DNA of 15,860 nt from an uncultured Eubacteriales bacterium (GTDB taxonomy: Bacteria; Bacillota; Clostridia; Oscillospirales; Oscillospiraceae): contig UROL01000024.1 in assembly GCA_900549495.1 (NCBI GenBank), positions 1-15,860 on the forward strand, read 5' to 3'. The translations under genes were made by a program, and so were the position numbers. Below are positions 1 to 7,259 of the stretch, piece after piece (within the stretch, counting starts at the first letter, position 1; every line of letters begins with the position of its first letter). Under the pieces are notes generated by a model. It was given only the letters and a program-made list of their open reading frames with translations. It had not been told where the DNA came from and ran no database searches.

Positions 1-31
1 GTCGGCAGCGTCAGATGTGTATAAGAGACAG
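1..31. other. Nextera/Tn5 sequencing adapter remnant (artefact)
   Basis: Bases 13-31 are exactly the 19-base Tn5 mosaic end (AGATGTGTATAAGAGACAG), and bases 1-12 are the 3' part of the Illumina Nextera read-1 adapter that precedes it. This is library DNA left at a contig end, not genome sequence. Read through in frame it adds the spurious residues MYKRQ to the start of the first gene, and on the other strand it supplies the spurious ending SLIHI. Genuine sequence begins at base 32. Confidence 0.98.
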
Positions 32-520
32 GATAAGGGTTGGGTCAGCCTGGACTATGTATATGTAGAAGGCGAAGTGGGCAACAATTCCGCCTACGGC
101 ACCATCACCGCAACCCAGCTGAATGTCCGCATCGGGCCGGGCACGAACTACGACCGGATTAAGTCCCTGGAGCAGGGCGCTCGTGTTCAGATTATGCAGC
201 GCGTCACCATCGGCACCGATACCTGGGGATATACCAACGGCGGCTGGGTATCCATGGAGTACGTTAACCTGGACGGCAGCACCACCAACACCGGCAATAC
301 CGGCACCACTGGCGGCACAACTGTAGCCGGCGTAGGCACTGGCGTGATTACCGGCTCCGCTGTCAACATCCGGGCAGGTGCCGGCACAAGCTATCAGATT
401 GTCGGCGGCAAGTCCATGGGCGATGTGGTCAATATTCTTGAGACCGTCTCCGCAGAAGGCAAGGTCTGGGGCAGAATTGACCTGGGCTGGATTTGCATGG
501 ACTATGTCCGCATGAACTGA
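32..520 (+). CDS. SH3b-repeat (SH3_3) cell-wall-binding protein, C-terminal part
   Basis: Partial gene: 162 residues are visible and the 5' end is lost at the contig edge. The fragment holds the end of one bacterial SH3 repeat (about residues 1-14), a complete repeat (about 22-80), a linker rich in Thr, Gly and Asn (about 82-105), and a final complete repeat (about 106-162). The complete repeats share the N-[VI]-R-x-G-x-G-T-x-Y signature of SH3_3 domains, and all three end in W-[VI]-x-[LM]-[DE]-Y-V. Such domains usually bind peptidoglycan in secreted hydrolases or other wall proteins. No catalytic domain is visible, so the enzyme activity, if any, cannot be named. The gene is followed at once by an intrinsic terminator. 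The upstream GTG in the adapter is not a real start. Confidence 0.85.
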   Translation, partial: DKGWVSLDYVYVEGEVGNNSAYGTITATQLNVRIGPGTNYDRIKSLEQGARVQIMQRVTIGTDTWGYTNGGWVSMEYVNLDGSTTNTGNTGTTGGTTVAGVGTGVITGSAVNIRAGAGTSYQIVGGKSMGDVVNILETVSAEGKVWGRIDLGWICMDYVRMN

Positions 521-547
521 TACACTGGAAATCTTTGATATACTTGC

Positions 548-580
548 GGGCTCCTTCCTATCACCGGAAGGAGCCCATTT
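548..580 (+). terminator. Intrinsic terminator of the SH3b gene
   Basis: An 11-bp perfect GC-rich stem (548-558 with 566-576) and a 7-base loop are followed by ATTTTAT. It lies 27 bases after the SH3b stop codon. The T tract is weak, but the position and stem fit a Rho-independent terminator facing the convergent clpE-like gene. Confidence 0.8.
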
Positions 581-598
581 TATATGGCTTGTGCGCTT

Positions 599-630
599 AA
601 AAATGCTCCTGCCCAGAAAGAGCAGGAGCA
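599..630 (-). terminator. Intrinsic terminator of the clpE-like gene
   Basis: Read on the minus strand, a 9-bp stem (622-630 with 604-612) with a 9-base loop is followed by five T residues (603-599). It begins six bases after the clpE-like stop codon. Together with the + strand terminator just upstream it insulates two convergent genes. Confidence 0.85.
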
Positions 631-635
631 AAAAC

Positions 636-2915
636 TTATTGAACGGTCAGCTGGATTTTATCGCCATCCACATAGGCGTGAATGCTGCTGATGGGCTTTT
701 CGAAGCTATCAATGATTGCCTCGCTGACAGGGTCCTCCACACTCCGCTGGATGGTACGGCGGAGGTTCCGGGCACCGTAGGTGACGGAATACGCCTTCTG
801 CACCAGATAAGAGCGGATAGAATCATCCCAGGTGAATTCCAGGCCCCGGGCTTGAAGGCTGGATTGCAGCTCCTTCATCATAATGTCCGCAATGTTCAGG
901 AAATTCTCCTCCGACAAATGGTTGAAGGTGATGATTTCATCCACCCGGTTCAGGAATTCGGGCCGCAGGAATCCCTGTAGGGCCTTCATGGTCTTTTCCT
1001 TCACCTGGTCTTGCTGGGTACGGCCAAAGCCCATCCCGCCGGTGCTCCCCTCGGAGCCGGCGTTGGAGGTCATAACAATGATGGTATTCTCAAAATTCAC
1101 CACACGGCCCTGGGAATCGGTAATCCGGCCGTCATCCAGCACCTGGAGCAGGATGTTCAGCACATCCGGGTGGGCCTTTTCAATCTCATCAAACAAAACC
1201 ACGCTGTAGGGGCGGCGGCGGATCTGCTCGGTTAGCTGCCCCGCCTCGTCATAGCCCACATAGCCGGGAGGCGAACCAATCAGCTTGGAGACGGTGTGTT
1301 TTTCCATATACTCGGACATATCCAGCCGAATCAGACTGTCCACACTGTCGAACAAGTCAGAGGCCAGCTGTTTCACCAGCTCCGTCTTGCCCACGCCGGT
1401 GGGGCCGACAAAAATGAAGGACACCGGACGCTTCTTAGGGGAAATCCCCACCCGGTTTCGCCGGATGGCTCTGGAAACGGCATCCACTGCCTCGTCCTGG
1501 CCCACGATATGCTCCTTCAGCCGCTGGGACAGGCCCTTGATTTGCTGGTATTCCTGGGCCTTGATTTTAGAGGCCGGGATTTTGGTCCAGAGCTCAATAA
1601 CCCGGGCCAGATTCTCCATGGTGACGGCAGGCAAGGGCTCTTGCTCCAAAGTCTCTATCTCCGCCGCAATCTGGCACAGCTTGCTGCGAATGGCGGCAAT
1701 CCGCTCGAAGTTTTGATTGTCGGTGACCTCATTGAGCATACGAAGCTCCAGCTCGTAGTCATCCCGCTCCTTACGCAGCTCAGCCAATCTGGAAAGGGCC
1801 TTGCAGCGCAGGTTCACATCGGAGCAAGCCTCGTCCAGCAGGTCAATGGCCTTATCCGGCAGGAATCGGTCTGTAATATAGCGCTCGGATAGCACCACAC
1901 ATTGCCGGGCAATCTCCGGGGAAATTACCACGCTATGGTAGTCGGCATAGGTCTTGGCAATGCCCTGCAGGATTTGAATGGCCTGCTCCATGGTAGGCTC
2001 GGCCACCGTTACCGGCTGGAAACGGCGCTCCAGGGCTGCATCCTTCTCAATATATTTCCGATATTCCGTGTAGGTGGTTGCGCCGATAATCTGGATATCC
2101 CCCCGGGACAGAGGCGGCTTGAGGATATTGGCGGCATTCATGCTGCCCTCGGCATCCCCGGCCCCCACCAGATTGTGTACCTCATCCACAACCAGAATGA
2201 TATTGCCGCATTCCTTGATTTCGGAAATCAAGCTCTTCATCCGGCTTTCAAACTGACCTCGGAACTGGGTTCCCGCAACCAGCGCAGTCAAATCCAGGAG
2301 GAATACCTCTTTGTCCCGGAGCTTATAGGGGACGTCCCCTGCCACAATCCGCTGGGCCAGTCCCTCTGCAATGGCTGTTTTGCCCACACCCGGCTCACCC
2401 ACCAGGCAGGGGTTATTTTTCTGCCGCCGATTCAAAATCTGGATGACCCGCTCGGTTTCCACATCCCGGCCAATCACCCTGTCCAGCTTTCCTGCTCTGG
2501 CTCTGCCTGTCAAATCCATGCAGTAGCTATCCAGGAATTTATGCTTCTTCCCCTGTTTTCTCTTTTCCGGCTCTTCTTTTTGCTGCTCCTGCTTCTTTGG
2601 ATGGCCGGGCATGGGGAAGCTGCCGTTGCCAAAAAGCTGGTTCAGCAGGGGGAAGGTGGCCGTGCGGCTCTCGGAGCCGTCATCCTCGGTCTCGGTATCG
2701 TTCTGGCCGAACATGGTGCTCATTTCGTCGCTGATCATATCCAAATCATCTTCGGAAATGCCCATTTGCTTCACCACCTGGTCAATCTGGGGAATGCCCA
2801 GGCTCCGGGCGCATTTCAGGCAATAGCCCTCGTTCAGGGTATTTCCGTTTTCTATTTTCGTTATAAAAACAACTGCAACATTTTTCTTGCACTTGACGCA
2901 CATCTTTGGCTGCAT
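636..2915 (-). CDS. clpE: ClpE-like AAA+ unfoldase (Clp/Hsp100, ATP-binding subunit of a Clp protease)
   Basis: A 759-residue Hsp100 ATPase that would unfold substrates for ClpP in the cytoplasm. The N terminus carries a Cys4 zinc finger (C6-x2-C9 and C32-x2-C35) in place of the Clp_N repeats of ClpC, which is the mark of ClpE. A low-complexity charged linker (about 70-125) follows. The first AAA+ module has Walker A GEPGVGKT (173-180), Walker B around D244-E245 and a LERRF arginine finger near 296-300. A coiled-coil/UVR-like segment lies at about 365-425. The second AAA+ module has Walker A GPTGVGKT (504-511), Walker B LFDE near 574-577 and RPEFLNR near 651-657. MGF at 628-630 sits where the ClpP-binding loop is expected. 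It is somewhat longer than B. subtilis ClpE (about 700). The start is ATG with AAGGAG nine bases upstream. I see no CtsR-type direct repeat or CIRCE upstream. It could be labelled ClpC in other annotations. Confidence 0.88.
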   Translation of the reverse strand: MQPKMCVKCKKNVAVVFITKIENGNTLNEGYCLKCARSLGIPQIDQVVKQMGISEDDLDMISDEMSTMFGQNDTETEDDGSESRTATFPLLNQLFGNGSFPMPGHPKKQEQQKEEPEKRKQGKKHKFLDSYCMDLTGRARAGKLDRVIGRDVETERVIQILNRRQKNNPCLVGEPGVGKTAIAEGLAQRIVAGDVPYKLRDKEVFLLDLTALVAGTQFRGQFESRMKSLISEIKECGNIILVVDEVHNLVGAGDAEGSMNAANILKPPLSRGDIQIIGATTYTEYRKYIEKDAALERRFQPVTVAEPTMEQAIQILQGIAKTYADYHSVVISPEIARQCVVLSERYITDRFLPDKAIDLLDEACSDVNLRCKALSRLAELRKERDDYELELRMLNEVTDNQNFERIAAIRSKLCQIAAEIETLEQEPLPAVTMENLARVIELWTKIPASKIKAQEYQQIKGLSQRLKEHIVGQDEAVDAVSRAIRRNRVGISPKKRPVSFIFVGPTGVGKTELVKQLASDLFDSVDSLIRLDMSEYMEKHTVSKLIGSPPGYVGYDEAGQLTEQIRRRPYSVVLFDEIEKAHPDVLNILLQVLDDGRITDSQGRVVNFENTIIVMTSNAGSEGSTGGMGFGRTQQDQVKEKTMKALQGFLRPEFLNRVDEIITFNHLSEENFLNIADIMMKELQSSLQARGLEFTWDDSIRSYLVQKAYSVTYGARNLRRTIQRSVEDPVSEAIIDSFEKPISSIHAYVDGDKIQLTVQ

Positions 2916-2940
2916 CGTCTGTCACTCCTTTTTGGGGTTT

Positions 2941-2958
2941 GCTTCGAAGCGAAGTATA
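2941..2958 (-). promoter_or_regulatory. Probable promoter -10 and overlapping palindrome of the clpE-like gene
   Basis: On the minus strand a TATACT -10 box lies at 2958-2953. No good -35 is found at 16-18 bases. The predicted transcription start falls on a perfect 10-bp palindrome GCTTCGAAGC (2941-2950), which could be an operator. The -10 is reasonable; the operator idea is inference from position only. Confidence 0.45.
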
Positions 2959-2985
2959 GCACATTTGAGCGAGAAAAGGAAAAAC

Positions 2986-3004
2986 AATTTATGAATTCTC
3001 CTTA
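2986..3004. repeat. 19-base AT-rich repeat, copy 1
   Basis: This stretch over the truA stop codon matches 10199-10217 at 18 of 19 bases (shared core AATTTATGAATT, then TCCTTA after one variable base). It lies 3' of truA and just upstream of the clpE-like promoter. It may be a small intergenic repeat or a coincidence of AT-rich DNA. Confidence 0.35.
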
Positions 3005-3772
3005 TCGGCTGGTGCATTCGAATTTCTCAATTCCGTCGTCATACCACAGATGGGTCATGTACAGCCCCCCGGGAGGGACGGTGGGCCCGGCGGCAGTGCG
3101 GTTGCCGGAGTCCAGAATCTGGCCAATCTCCTCCGGCCGGATTTTCCCCTCGGCACAGTAGACCACGGTACCTGCCATGGCTCTAGCCATATTGTAAAGG
3201 AAACCATTGGCACAGACCCGAAGCAGAATCAAGTCCCCCGTTCGCTCCACATTATAATAGTATACGGTACGCACCGTGGATTTTACGTCGGTTCCCACAC
3301 TGCGAACTGCCGCAAAATCATGGGTGCCAACAAACTGAGACGCCGCCGCCTGCATCACCGCTTCATCCAAATGCTTGGGATAAAACCAGGCACGATTTAC
3401 ATAGAAAGGATCCTTCAACCGGGAGTTATAAATCTGATACGTATACTCCTTCCGAGCGCAGGAGCCAATGGCGTTAAAATTCTCGTGAACCTCAAAGGCC
3501 TTGGTGACCACAATATCGCAGGGCAGGTGGGTATTCAGGGCATAGGGCAACCGCTCCACCGGAATGGTGGAGCTGGTGCGGAAATTTGCAACATAGCACC
3601 GGGCATGCACCCCGGCATCGGTACGGCCACAGCCGGTCATATGGACGGAATGTCCCACCACGGCAGCAGCTGCCTTTTCCATGGTCTCTGCCACAGTGGG
3701 AAGATTCTTCTGCACCTGCCAGCCGTGGTAGGCCGTACCCAGATAGGTCAGAAACAAAGCAATATTACGCAT
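3002..3772 (-). CDS. truA: tRNA pseudouridine(38-40) synthase TruA
   Basis: A 256-residue TruA. The enzyme isomerises uridines 38-40 in the anticodon stem-loop of many tRNAs. The catalytic motif GRTDAGVH is present with the nucleophile D52, and the family opening L-x-Y-x-G-T-x-Y-H-G-W-Q is seen at residues 8-19. Length matches the family (about 245-270). A longer reading exists from a TTG at 3790, but it would overlap ecfT and has no family support. The ATG at 3772 has GAGG five bases upstream, overlapping the ecfT stop codon, so translation is coupled. TruA closes the ecfA1-ecfA2-ecfT-truA order known from many Firmicutes, but the rplM-rpsI genes that often follow are absent here; a clpE-like gene follows instead. 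No terminator is visible after it. Confidence 0.96.
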   Translation of the reverse strand: MRNIALFLTYLGTAYHGWQVQKNLPTVAETMEKAAAAVVGHSVHMTGCGRTDAGVHARCYVANFRTSSTIPVERLPYALNTHLPCDIVVTKAFEVHENFNAIGSCARKEYTYQIYNSRLKDPFYVNRAWFYPKHLDEAVMQAAASQFVGTHDFAAVRSVGTDVKSTVRTVYYYNVERTGDLILLRVCANGFLYNMARAMAGTVVYCAEGKIRPEEIGQILDSGNRTAAGPTVPPGGLYMTHLWYDDGIEKFECTSR

Positions 3773-3779
3773 GCTTACC

Positions 3780-4592
3780 TCACAGGCCAAAGGCAGCCAG
3801 TACGGAAACCGCTACCACCAGGCAGCTGCATACCCCAAAAGCCACCAAATCGATACGCGTGAAGCGCAGGAGCTTCATCTTGGTTCTTCCCTCACCGCCC
3901 TGATAGCAGCGGCATTCCATGGCGGTGGCCAGCTCGTCTGCCCGGCGAAAGGCGCTGATGAAAAGCGGCACCAGAATGGGAACCAGCGCCTTTGCACGCT
4001 GAAGGATGCTTCCGGTTTCGAAATCCGCCCCCCGGGCCTTCTGGGCGTTCATAATCTTGTCGGTCTCCTCAATCAGCGTGGGAATGAACCGCAGGGCGAT
4101 GCTCATCATCATAGCCAGCTCGTGCACCGGAACATGGAGCCTTTTCAGCGGATTCAGGAGGCTCTCCAAGCCGTCTGTCAGAGAGATGGGGGACGTGGTA
4201 TAGGTCAGCAGGAAGGTGCCGGAAATCAGCATCAGGATGCGCCATATCATGAAAAGCGCCCGTTTCACGCCCTGGGTTGTAATGGCCAGAGAGCCAAAGC
4301 GCACCAGCTCTTCCCCGCCGTCGGTATAGAACAAATTCAATATACCGGTGAACACCAATATAAACACCAGTGGCTTCATACCCCGAACAATGGATTTTGG
4401 CGGAATGGAGGAAATCCGGATGCAGGTGAGTAAGAACACCAGCATAACCAGGTAGGAAATCCAATTCTGGGCCACAAACAGGGCAATAATATACACAACC
4501 GTTAAAATCAGCTTTGTCCTGGGGTCCATCCGGTGGAGAGCGGAATGGCCGGGGAAAAACTGGCCAAGAGTGACATCTTTAAGCACGGCCAT
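3780..4592 (-). CDS. ecfT: ECF transporter transmembrane component EcfT
   Basis: A 270-residue hydrophobic membrane protein with several predicted transmembrane spans (about 27-56, 70-90, 112-132 and 248-268). It is the scaffold that joins the two EcfA ATPases to vitamin-binding S components. The coupling helices carry the first Ala-Arg-Gly motif (A186-R187-G188). The second is the degenerate C227-R228-C229 followed by YQGGEGRT; the arginine that contacts the ATPase is kept in both. It overlaps ecfA2 by 14 bases, and its ribosome binding site (AAGGAGGGG) lies inside the end of ecfA2, so the products are translationally coupled. No S component lies nearby, which fits a group II ECF module shared by several substrate-binding proteins encoded elsewhere. 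Confidence 0.95.
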   Translation of the reverse strand: MAVLKDVTLGQFFPGHSALHRMDPRTKLILTVVYIIALFVAQNWISYLVMLVFLLTCIRISSIPPKSIVRGMKPLVFILVFTGILNLFYTDGGEELVRFGSLAITTQGVKRALFMIWRILMLISGTFLLTYTTSPISLTDGLESLLNPLKRLHVPVHELAMMMSIALRFIPTLIEETDKIMNAQKARGADFETGSILQRAKALVPILVPLFISAFRRADELATAMECRCYQGGEGRTKMKLLRFTRIDLVAFGVCSCLVVAVSVLAAFGL

Positions 4593-5442
4593 TCCCCTCC
4601 TTCAGCCGAAGCAGCTGGCGCACCGCCTGCTCCAGGGTATATACGTTTTCCACATCCAGACCCTTTTCCTTCAAGTCCAGGAAAATTTGGGTCACCTTGG
4701 GAATATCCAGCCCCATATTCACCAGCTCCCTGGCATGGGCAAACACCTCTGCCGGAGGCGCATCCATAATCAGTCGGGAGCCATAGAGAACCAAAAGGCG
4801 ATCCGTCATTCTGGCCACATCCTCCATGGAATGGCTGACCATCATTACCGTGGCATTTTTGGCCTTGCGATAGCTTTCGATATTTCCCAAAATCTCCGCC
4901 CGGCCCACAGGATCCAGACCTGCGGTGGGTTCATCCAGAATCAGCAGCTCCGGCTCCATGGCTATGACACCGGCAATGGCCACCCGACGCTTCTGGCCCC
5001 CGGATAAGTCAAAGGGCGAGGCCTGGAGCTGGCGGTCTGTGATGCCTACGAAGCCTGCGGCCTCCCGAACTCTGCGGTCAACCTCCCCCGCATCCAGACC
5101 CATATTCTTCGGGCCGAAGGCAATATCTTTGTATACTGTCTCTTCAAAGAGCTGATATTCCGGGTACTGAAACACCAGCCCCACCTGAAACCGGGCCCGG
5201 CGTGTTGTCTGCTTGTCCGACCAAATATCCACACCGTTCAGCAACACCTGGCCGGAGGTGGGCTTCAGCAGACCGTTGAGCTGCTGCATCAGGGTGGATT
5301 TTCCAGAGCCGGTGTGGCCAATGACGCCAATGAACTCCCCCCGATTCAGGGTGAAGCTGACAGCATCCAATGCCTTGTGCTCAAAGGGCGTTCCGGCGCT
5401 ATATACATAGCTCAGGTTTTTCACCTGTAAAATGGGTTCCAA
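4579..5442 (-). CDS. ecfA2: ECF transporter ATPase EcfA2
   Basis: A 287-residue ABC ATPase of the energy-coupling factor transporter. It has Walker A GHTGSGKST (42-50), Q-loop glutamine 92 (FQYPEYQLFE), signature LSGGQ (146-150), Walker B LILDEP with catalytic E171, and switch histidine H204. FQYPEYQLFE and the C-terminal extension are typical of EcfA2 rather than EcfA1. The start codon is TTG at 5442-5440, preceded by AGGAGG seven bases upstream. No better in-frame start covers the conserved N terminus, so a UUG start is likely. It sits 18 bases after ecfA1 and overlaps ecfT, giving the standard A1-A2-T order. Confidence 0.96.
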   Translation of the reverse strand: MEPILQVKNLSYVYSAGTPFEHKALDAVSFTLNRGEFIGVIGHTGSGKSTLMQQLNGLLKPTSGQVLLNGVDIWSDKQTTRRARFQVGLVFQYPEYQLFEETVYKDIAFGPKNMGLDAGEVDRRVREAAGFVGITDRQLQASPFDLSGGQKRRVAIAGVIAMEPELLILDEPTAGLDPVGRAEILGNIESYRKAKNATVMMVSHSMEDVARMTDRLLVLYGSRLIMDAPPAEVFAHARELVNMGLDIPKVTQIFLDLKEKGLDVENVYTLEQAVRQLLRLKEGNGRA

Positions 5443-5449
5443 ATCGATT

Positions 5450-5455
5450 CCTCCT
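5450..5455 (-). promoter_or_regulatory. Strong ribosome binding site fixing the TTG start of ecfA2
   Basis: AGGAGG on the minus strand, seven bases before TTG. A near-perfect Shine-Dalgarno sequence compensates for the weak start codon and supports it. Confidence 0.8.
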
Positions 5456-5460
5456 ACGGG

Positions 5461-6309
5461 TCAGGCCTTTATCCAGTCGTAAAGTGCCTGCGCGCATTCC
5501 TCCGGCTCCAAGGTCGTCAAAGGAAGCTGATAGCCCTGCTGATTCAGCGCCCAGCAAAGCTCCACCCCCTGGGGGGCGGCCAGACCGATGCCGTGCAGCA
5601 GCTTCACCTGGGAGAACACCTCCCTGGGTGTGCCGTCTGCGGCAACGGTTCCCTTGTCGAGCACCACCACCCGGTCTGCCTGGGCAGCCTCGTCCATATG
5701 GTGGGTAATCAAAACAACCGTGATGCTTTTATCTTTGTTCAATTTCTTTACGGTCTCAATAACATCTTTTCTGCCCTGGGGATCCAGCATGGCTGTTGGC
5801 TCATCCAGGACGATGCACTTGGGCTCCATGGCAATCACACCGGCAATGGCAATTCGCTGCTTCTGGCCACCGGAAAGCAAATGGGGGGCGTGCTCCCGAT
5901 ATTCATACATACCCACCTGCTTCAAGGCCATATCCACCCTGCGGCGGATTTCCGGGCTGGCAATTCCCAGATTTTCCGGCCCAAAGGCCACATCCTCTTC
6001 CACAACGTTTGCCACAATCTGGTTGTCCGGGTTCTGGAACACCATTCCCACATTGCGGCGAACCGCCATCAGGCGCTCAATTTGGGATGTATCTATGCCG
6101 CAAACATACATTTTGCCCCCGGTAGGGAGCAAAATGGCATTAAAATGCTTGGCAATGGTGGACTTTCCGCATCCGTTTGTGCCAAGGATGGCGACAAAGC
6201 TCCCCTCTTGAATGGAGAGATTCAAATCCTCGAACACCGTCACATCCGGTGCCCCATCCACGCCTGGATAGCGGAAAGCGAGATTCTCCGCTGAAATCAA
6301 ATTTTCCAT
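5461..6309 (-). CDS. ecfA1: ECF transporter ATPase EcfA1
   Basis: A 282-residue ABC ATPase, partner of EcfA2 in powering vitamin or metal uptake at the membrane. It has Walker A GTNGCGKST (43-51), Q-loop Q92 in FQNPDNQIVA (the EcfA1-type version), signature LSGGQKQR (from 145), Walker B IVLDEP with E170, D-loop, and a His switch at H203-H204. An in-frame ATG eight codons upstream (6333) exists, but its only purine-rich site touches the codon. The ATG at 6309 has GAGGGGG six bases upstream and gives the family-like N terminus, so I chose it. That ribosome binding site overlaps the stop codon of the methyltransferase gene, so the two are probably coupled. Confidence 0.95.
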   Translation of the reverse strand: MENLISAENLAFRYPGVDGAPDVTVFEDLNLSIQEGSFVAILGTNGCGKSTIAKHFNAILLPTGGKMYVCGIDTSQIERLMAVRRNVGMVFQNPDNQIVANVVEEDVAFGPENLGIASPEIRRRVDMALKQVGMYEYREHAPHLLSGGQKQRIAIAGVIAMEPKCIVLDEPTAMLDPQGRKDVIETVKKLNKDKSITVVLITHHMDEAAQADRVVVLDKGTVAADGTPREVFSQVKLLHGIGLAAPQGVELCWALNQQGYQLPLTTLEPEECAQALYDWIKA

Positions 6310-6320
6310 GGTGTGCCCCC

Positions 6321-7184
6321 TCAAGGTGTCCATCTTCCTGTAGCGCCGCAGGGCAGCACCAGGCCGGAATCCCGCACCGGAAGCCCCAGCTCCCCTGCTG
6401 CGGTTTTGCCGCCCTGGGAGCCAAAGACCACATCCGATGCATAGGCCACGGCAGAGGGTGCCAGTCCGGTGGTGTAGGAATTGATAATGACAAACAGCGG
6501 CGTGTCCGTCAGCAGCTTTGCCGTCTCCTGGAGGAAGGGGTAGAAGCTGGTTTCCATCTTCCAGATCTCTCCGCTGGGGCCCCGGCCATAGCTGGGAGGA
6601 TCCATGATAATGCCGTCGTACCGGCGGCCACGGCGGATCTCCCGCTGGATAAACTTACCGCAGTCGTCCACAATCCAGTGAATGGGACGATCGGCCAAGC
6701 CGGAGGCAGCGGCATTTTCTTTCGCCCAGGCCACCATGCCCTTGGAGGCATCCACATGGTATACCTCTGCCCCACCGGCAGCGGCGGCAAGGGTCGCACC
6801 GCCGGAATAGGCAAACAGGTTCAGCACCCGCACCGGACGATTGGCTGACGCCACCTTGTCCCGGATAAAGTCCCAGTTGGCCGCCTGCTCCGGGAAAACG
6901 CCGGTGTGCTTGAAATTCATAGGCTTGACATTGAAGGTGAGGTAATCCTTGTACTTAATCTGCCAGCGCTCCGGGAGGTGATGGTCAGACCAGTGACCAC
7001 CGCCGGTATTGGAGCGGATATACTTGGCATCGTAATGCTTCCACTCCGGCGCTCTATGGGGTGTGCTCCAAATCACCTGGGGGTCCGGGCGAACCAGAAT
7101 ATACTTTCCCCAACGCTCCAGCCGCTCTCCGTCCGAGGCGTCCAGAACCTGATAATCCTTCCATTCATCGGAAATCCACATCAT
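6321..7184 (-). CDS. Class I SAM-dependent methyltransferase (COG1092/RlmI-like, no PUA domain)
   Basis: A 287-residue Rossmann-fold methyltransferase. Motif I VLNLFAYSGGATL (120-132) binds S-adenosylmethionine, HVDASKG (143-149) is the acidic-loop motif, and MDPPSYGRG (194-202) is motif IV. The layout resembles the catalytic half of RlmI/YccW-type RNA methyltransferases (Methyltrans_SAM family). It lacks their N-terminal PUA domain, so the substrate is not certain; rRNA is a reasonable guess. Start: two adjacent ATG codons at 7184 and 7181, directly preceded by an in-frame stop. Only a weak ribosome binding site (GAAAG) is seen. It lies 75 bases after the PBP gene and 11 bases before ecfA1, taking the place often held by rplQ upstream of the ECF genes. 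Confidence 0.85.
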   Translation of the reverse strand: MMWISDEWKDYQVLDASDGERLERWGKYILVRPDPQVIWSTPHRAPEWKHYDAKYIRSNTGGGHWSDHHLPERWQIKYKDYLTFNVKPMNFKHTGVFPEQAANWDFIRDKVASANRPVRVLNLFAYSGGATLAAAAGGAEVYHVDASKGMVAWAKENAAASGLADRPIHWIVDDCGKFIQREIRRGRRYDGIIMDPPSYGRGPSGEIWKMETSFYPFLQETAKLLTDTPLFVIINSYTTGLAPSAVAYASDVVFGSQGGKTAAGELGLPVRDSGLVLPCGATGRWTP

Positions 7185-7259
7185 TTAGGCTTTCACTCAT
7201 TTCTTTCTTTCTGGTAGCGCCCCCGGCATGGCCGGAGGCATTCTCACGGATGCCGTGTA

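Noticed and set aside
11..631. Minus-strand reading frame opposite the SH3b gene
   Set aside because: It runs through both terminators and ends in adapter-derived residues (SLIHI). No family resemblance; it is a shadow of the SH3b gene.
1902..3161. Long plus-strand frame (about 419 codons) opposite clpE
   Set aside because: It is antisense to a clearly conserved AAA+ gene and crosses the clpE promoter into truA. The composition is that of a codon-bias shadow.
5136..5144. CTGTCTCTT, the start of a reverse Tn5 mosaic end, as a possible internal adapter
   Set aside because: The match stops after 9 bases and the sequence encodes conserved EcfA2 residues, so it is coincidence and not a chimeric join.
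7200..7259. Possible terminator between the PBP and methyltransferase genes
   Set aside because: On the minus strand CTCCGGC-CAT-GCCGGGG can form a short hairpin, but no T tract follows. The two genes may be co-transcribed.
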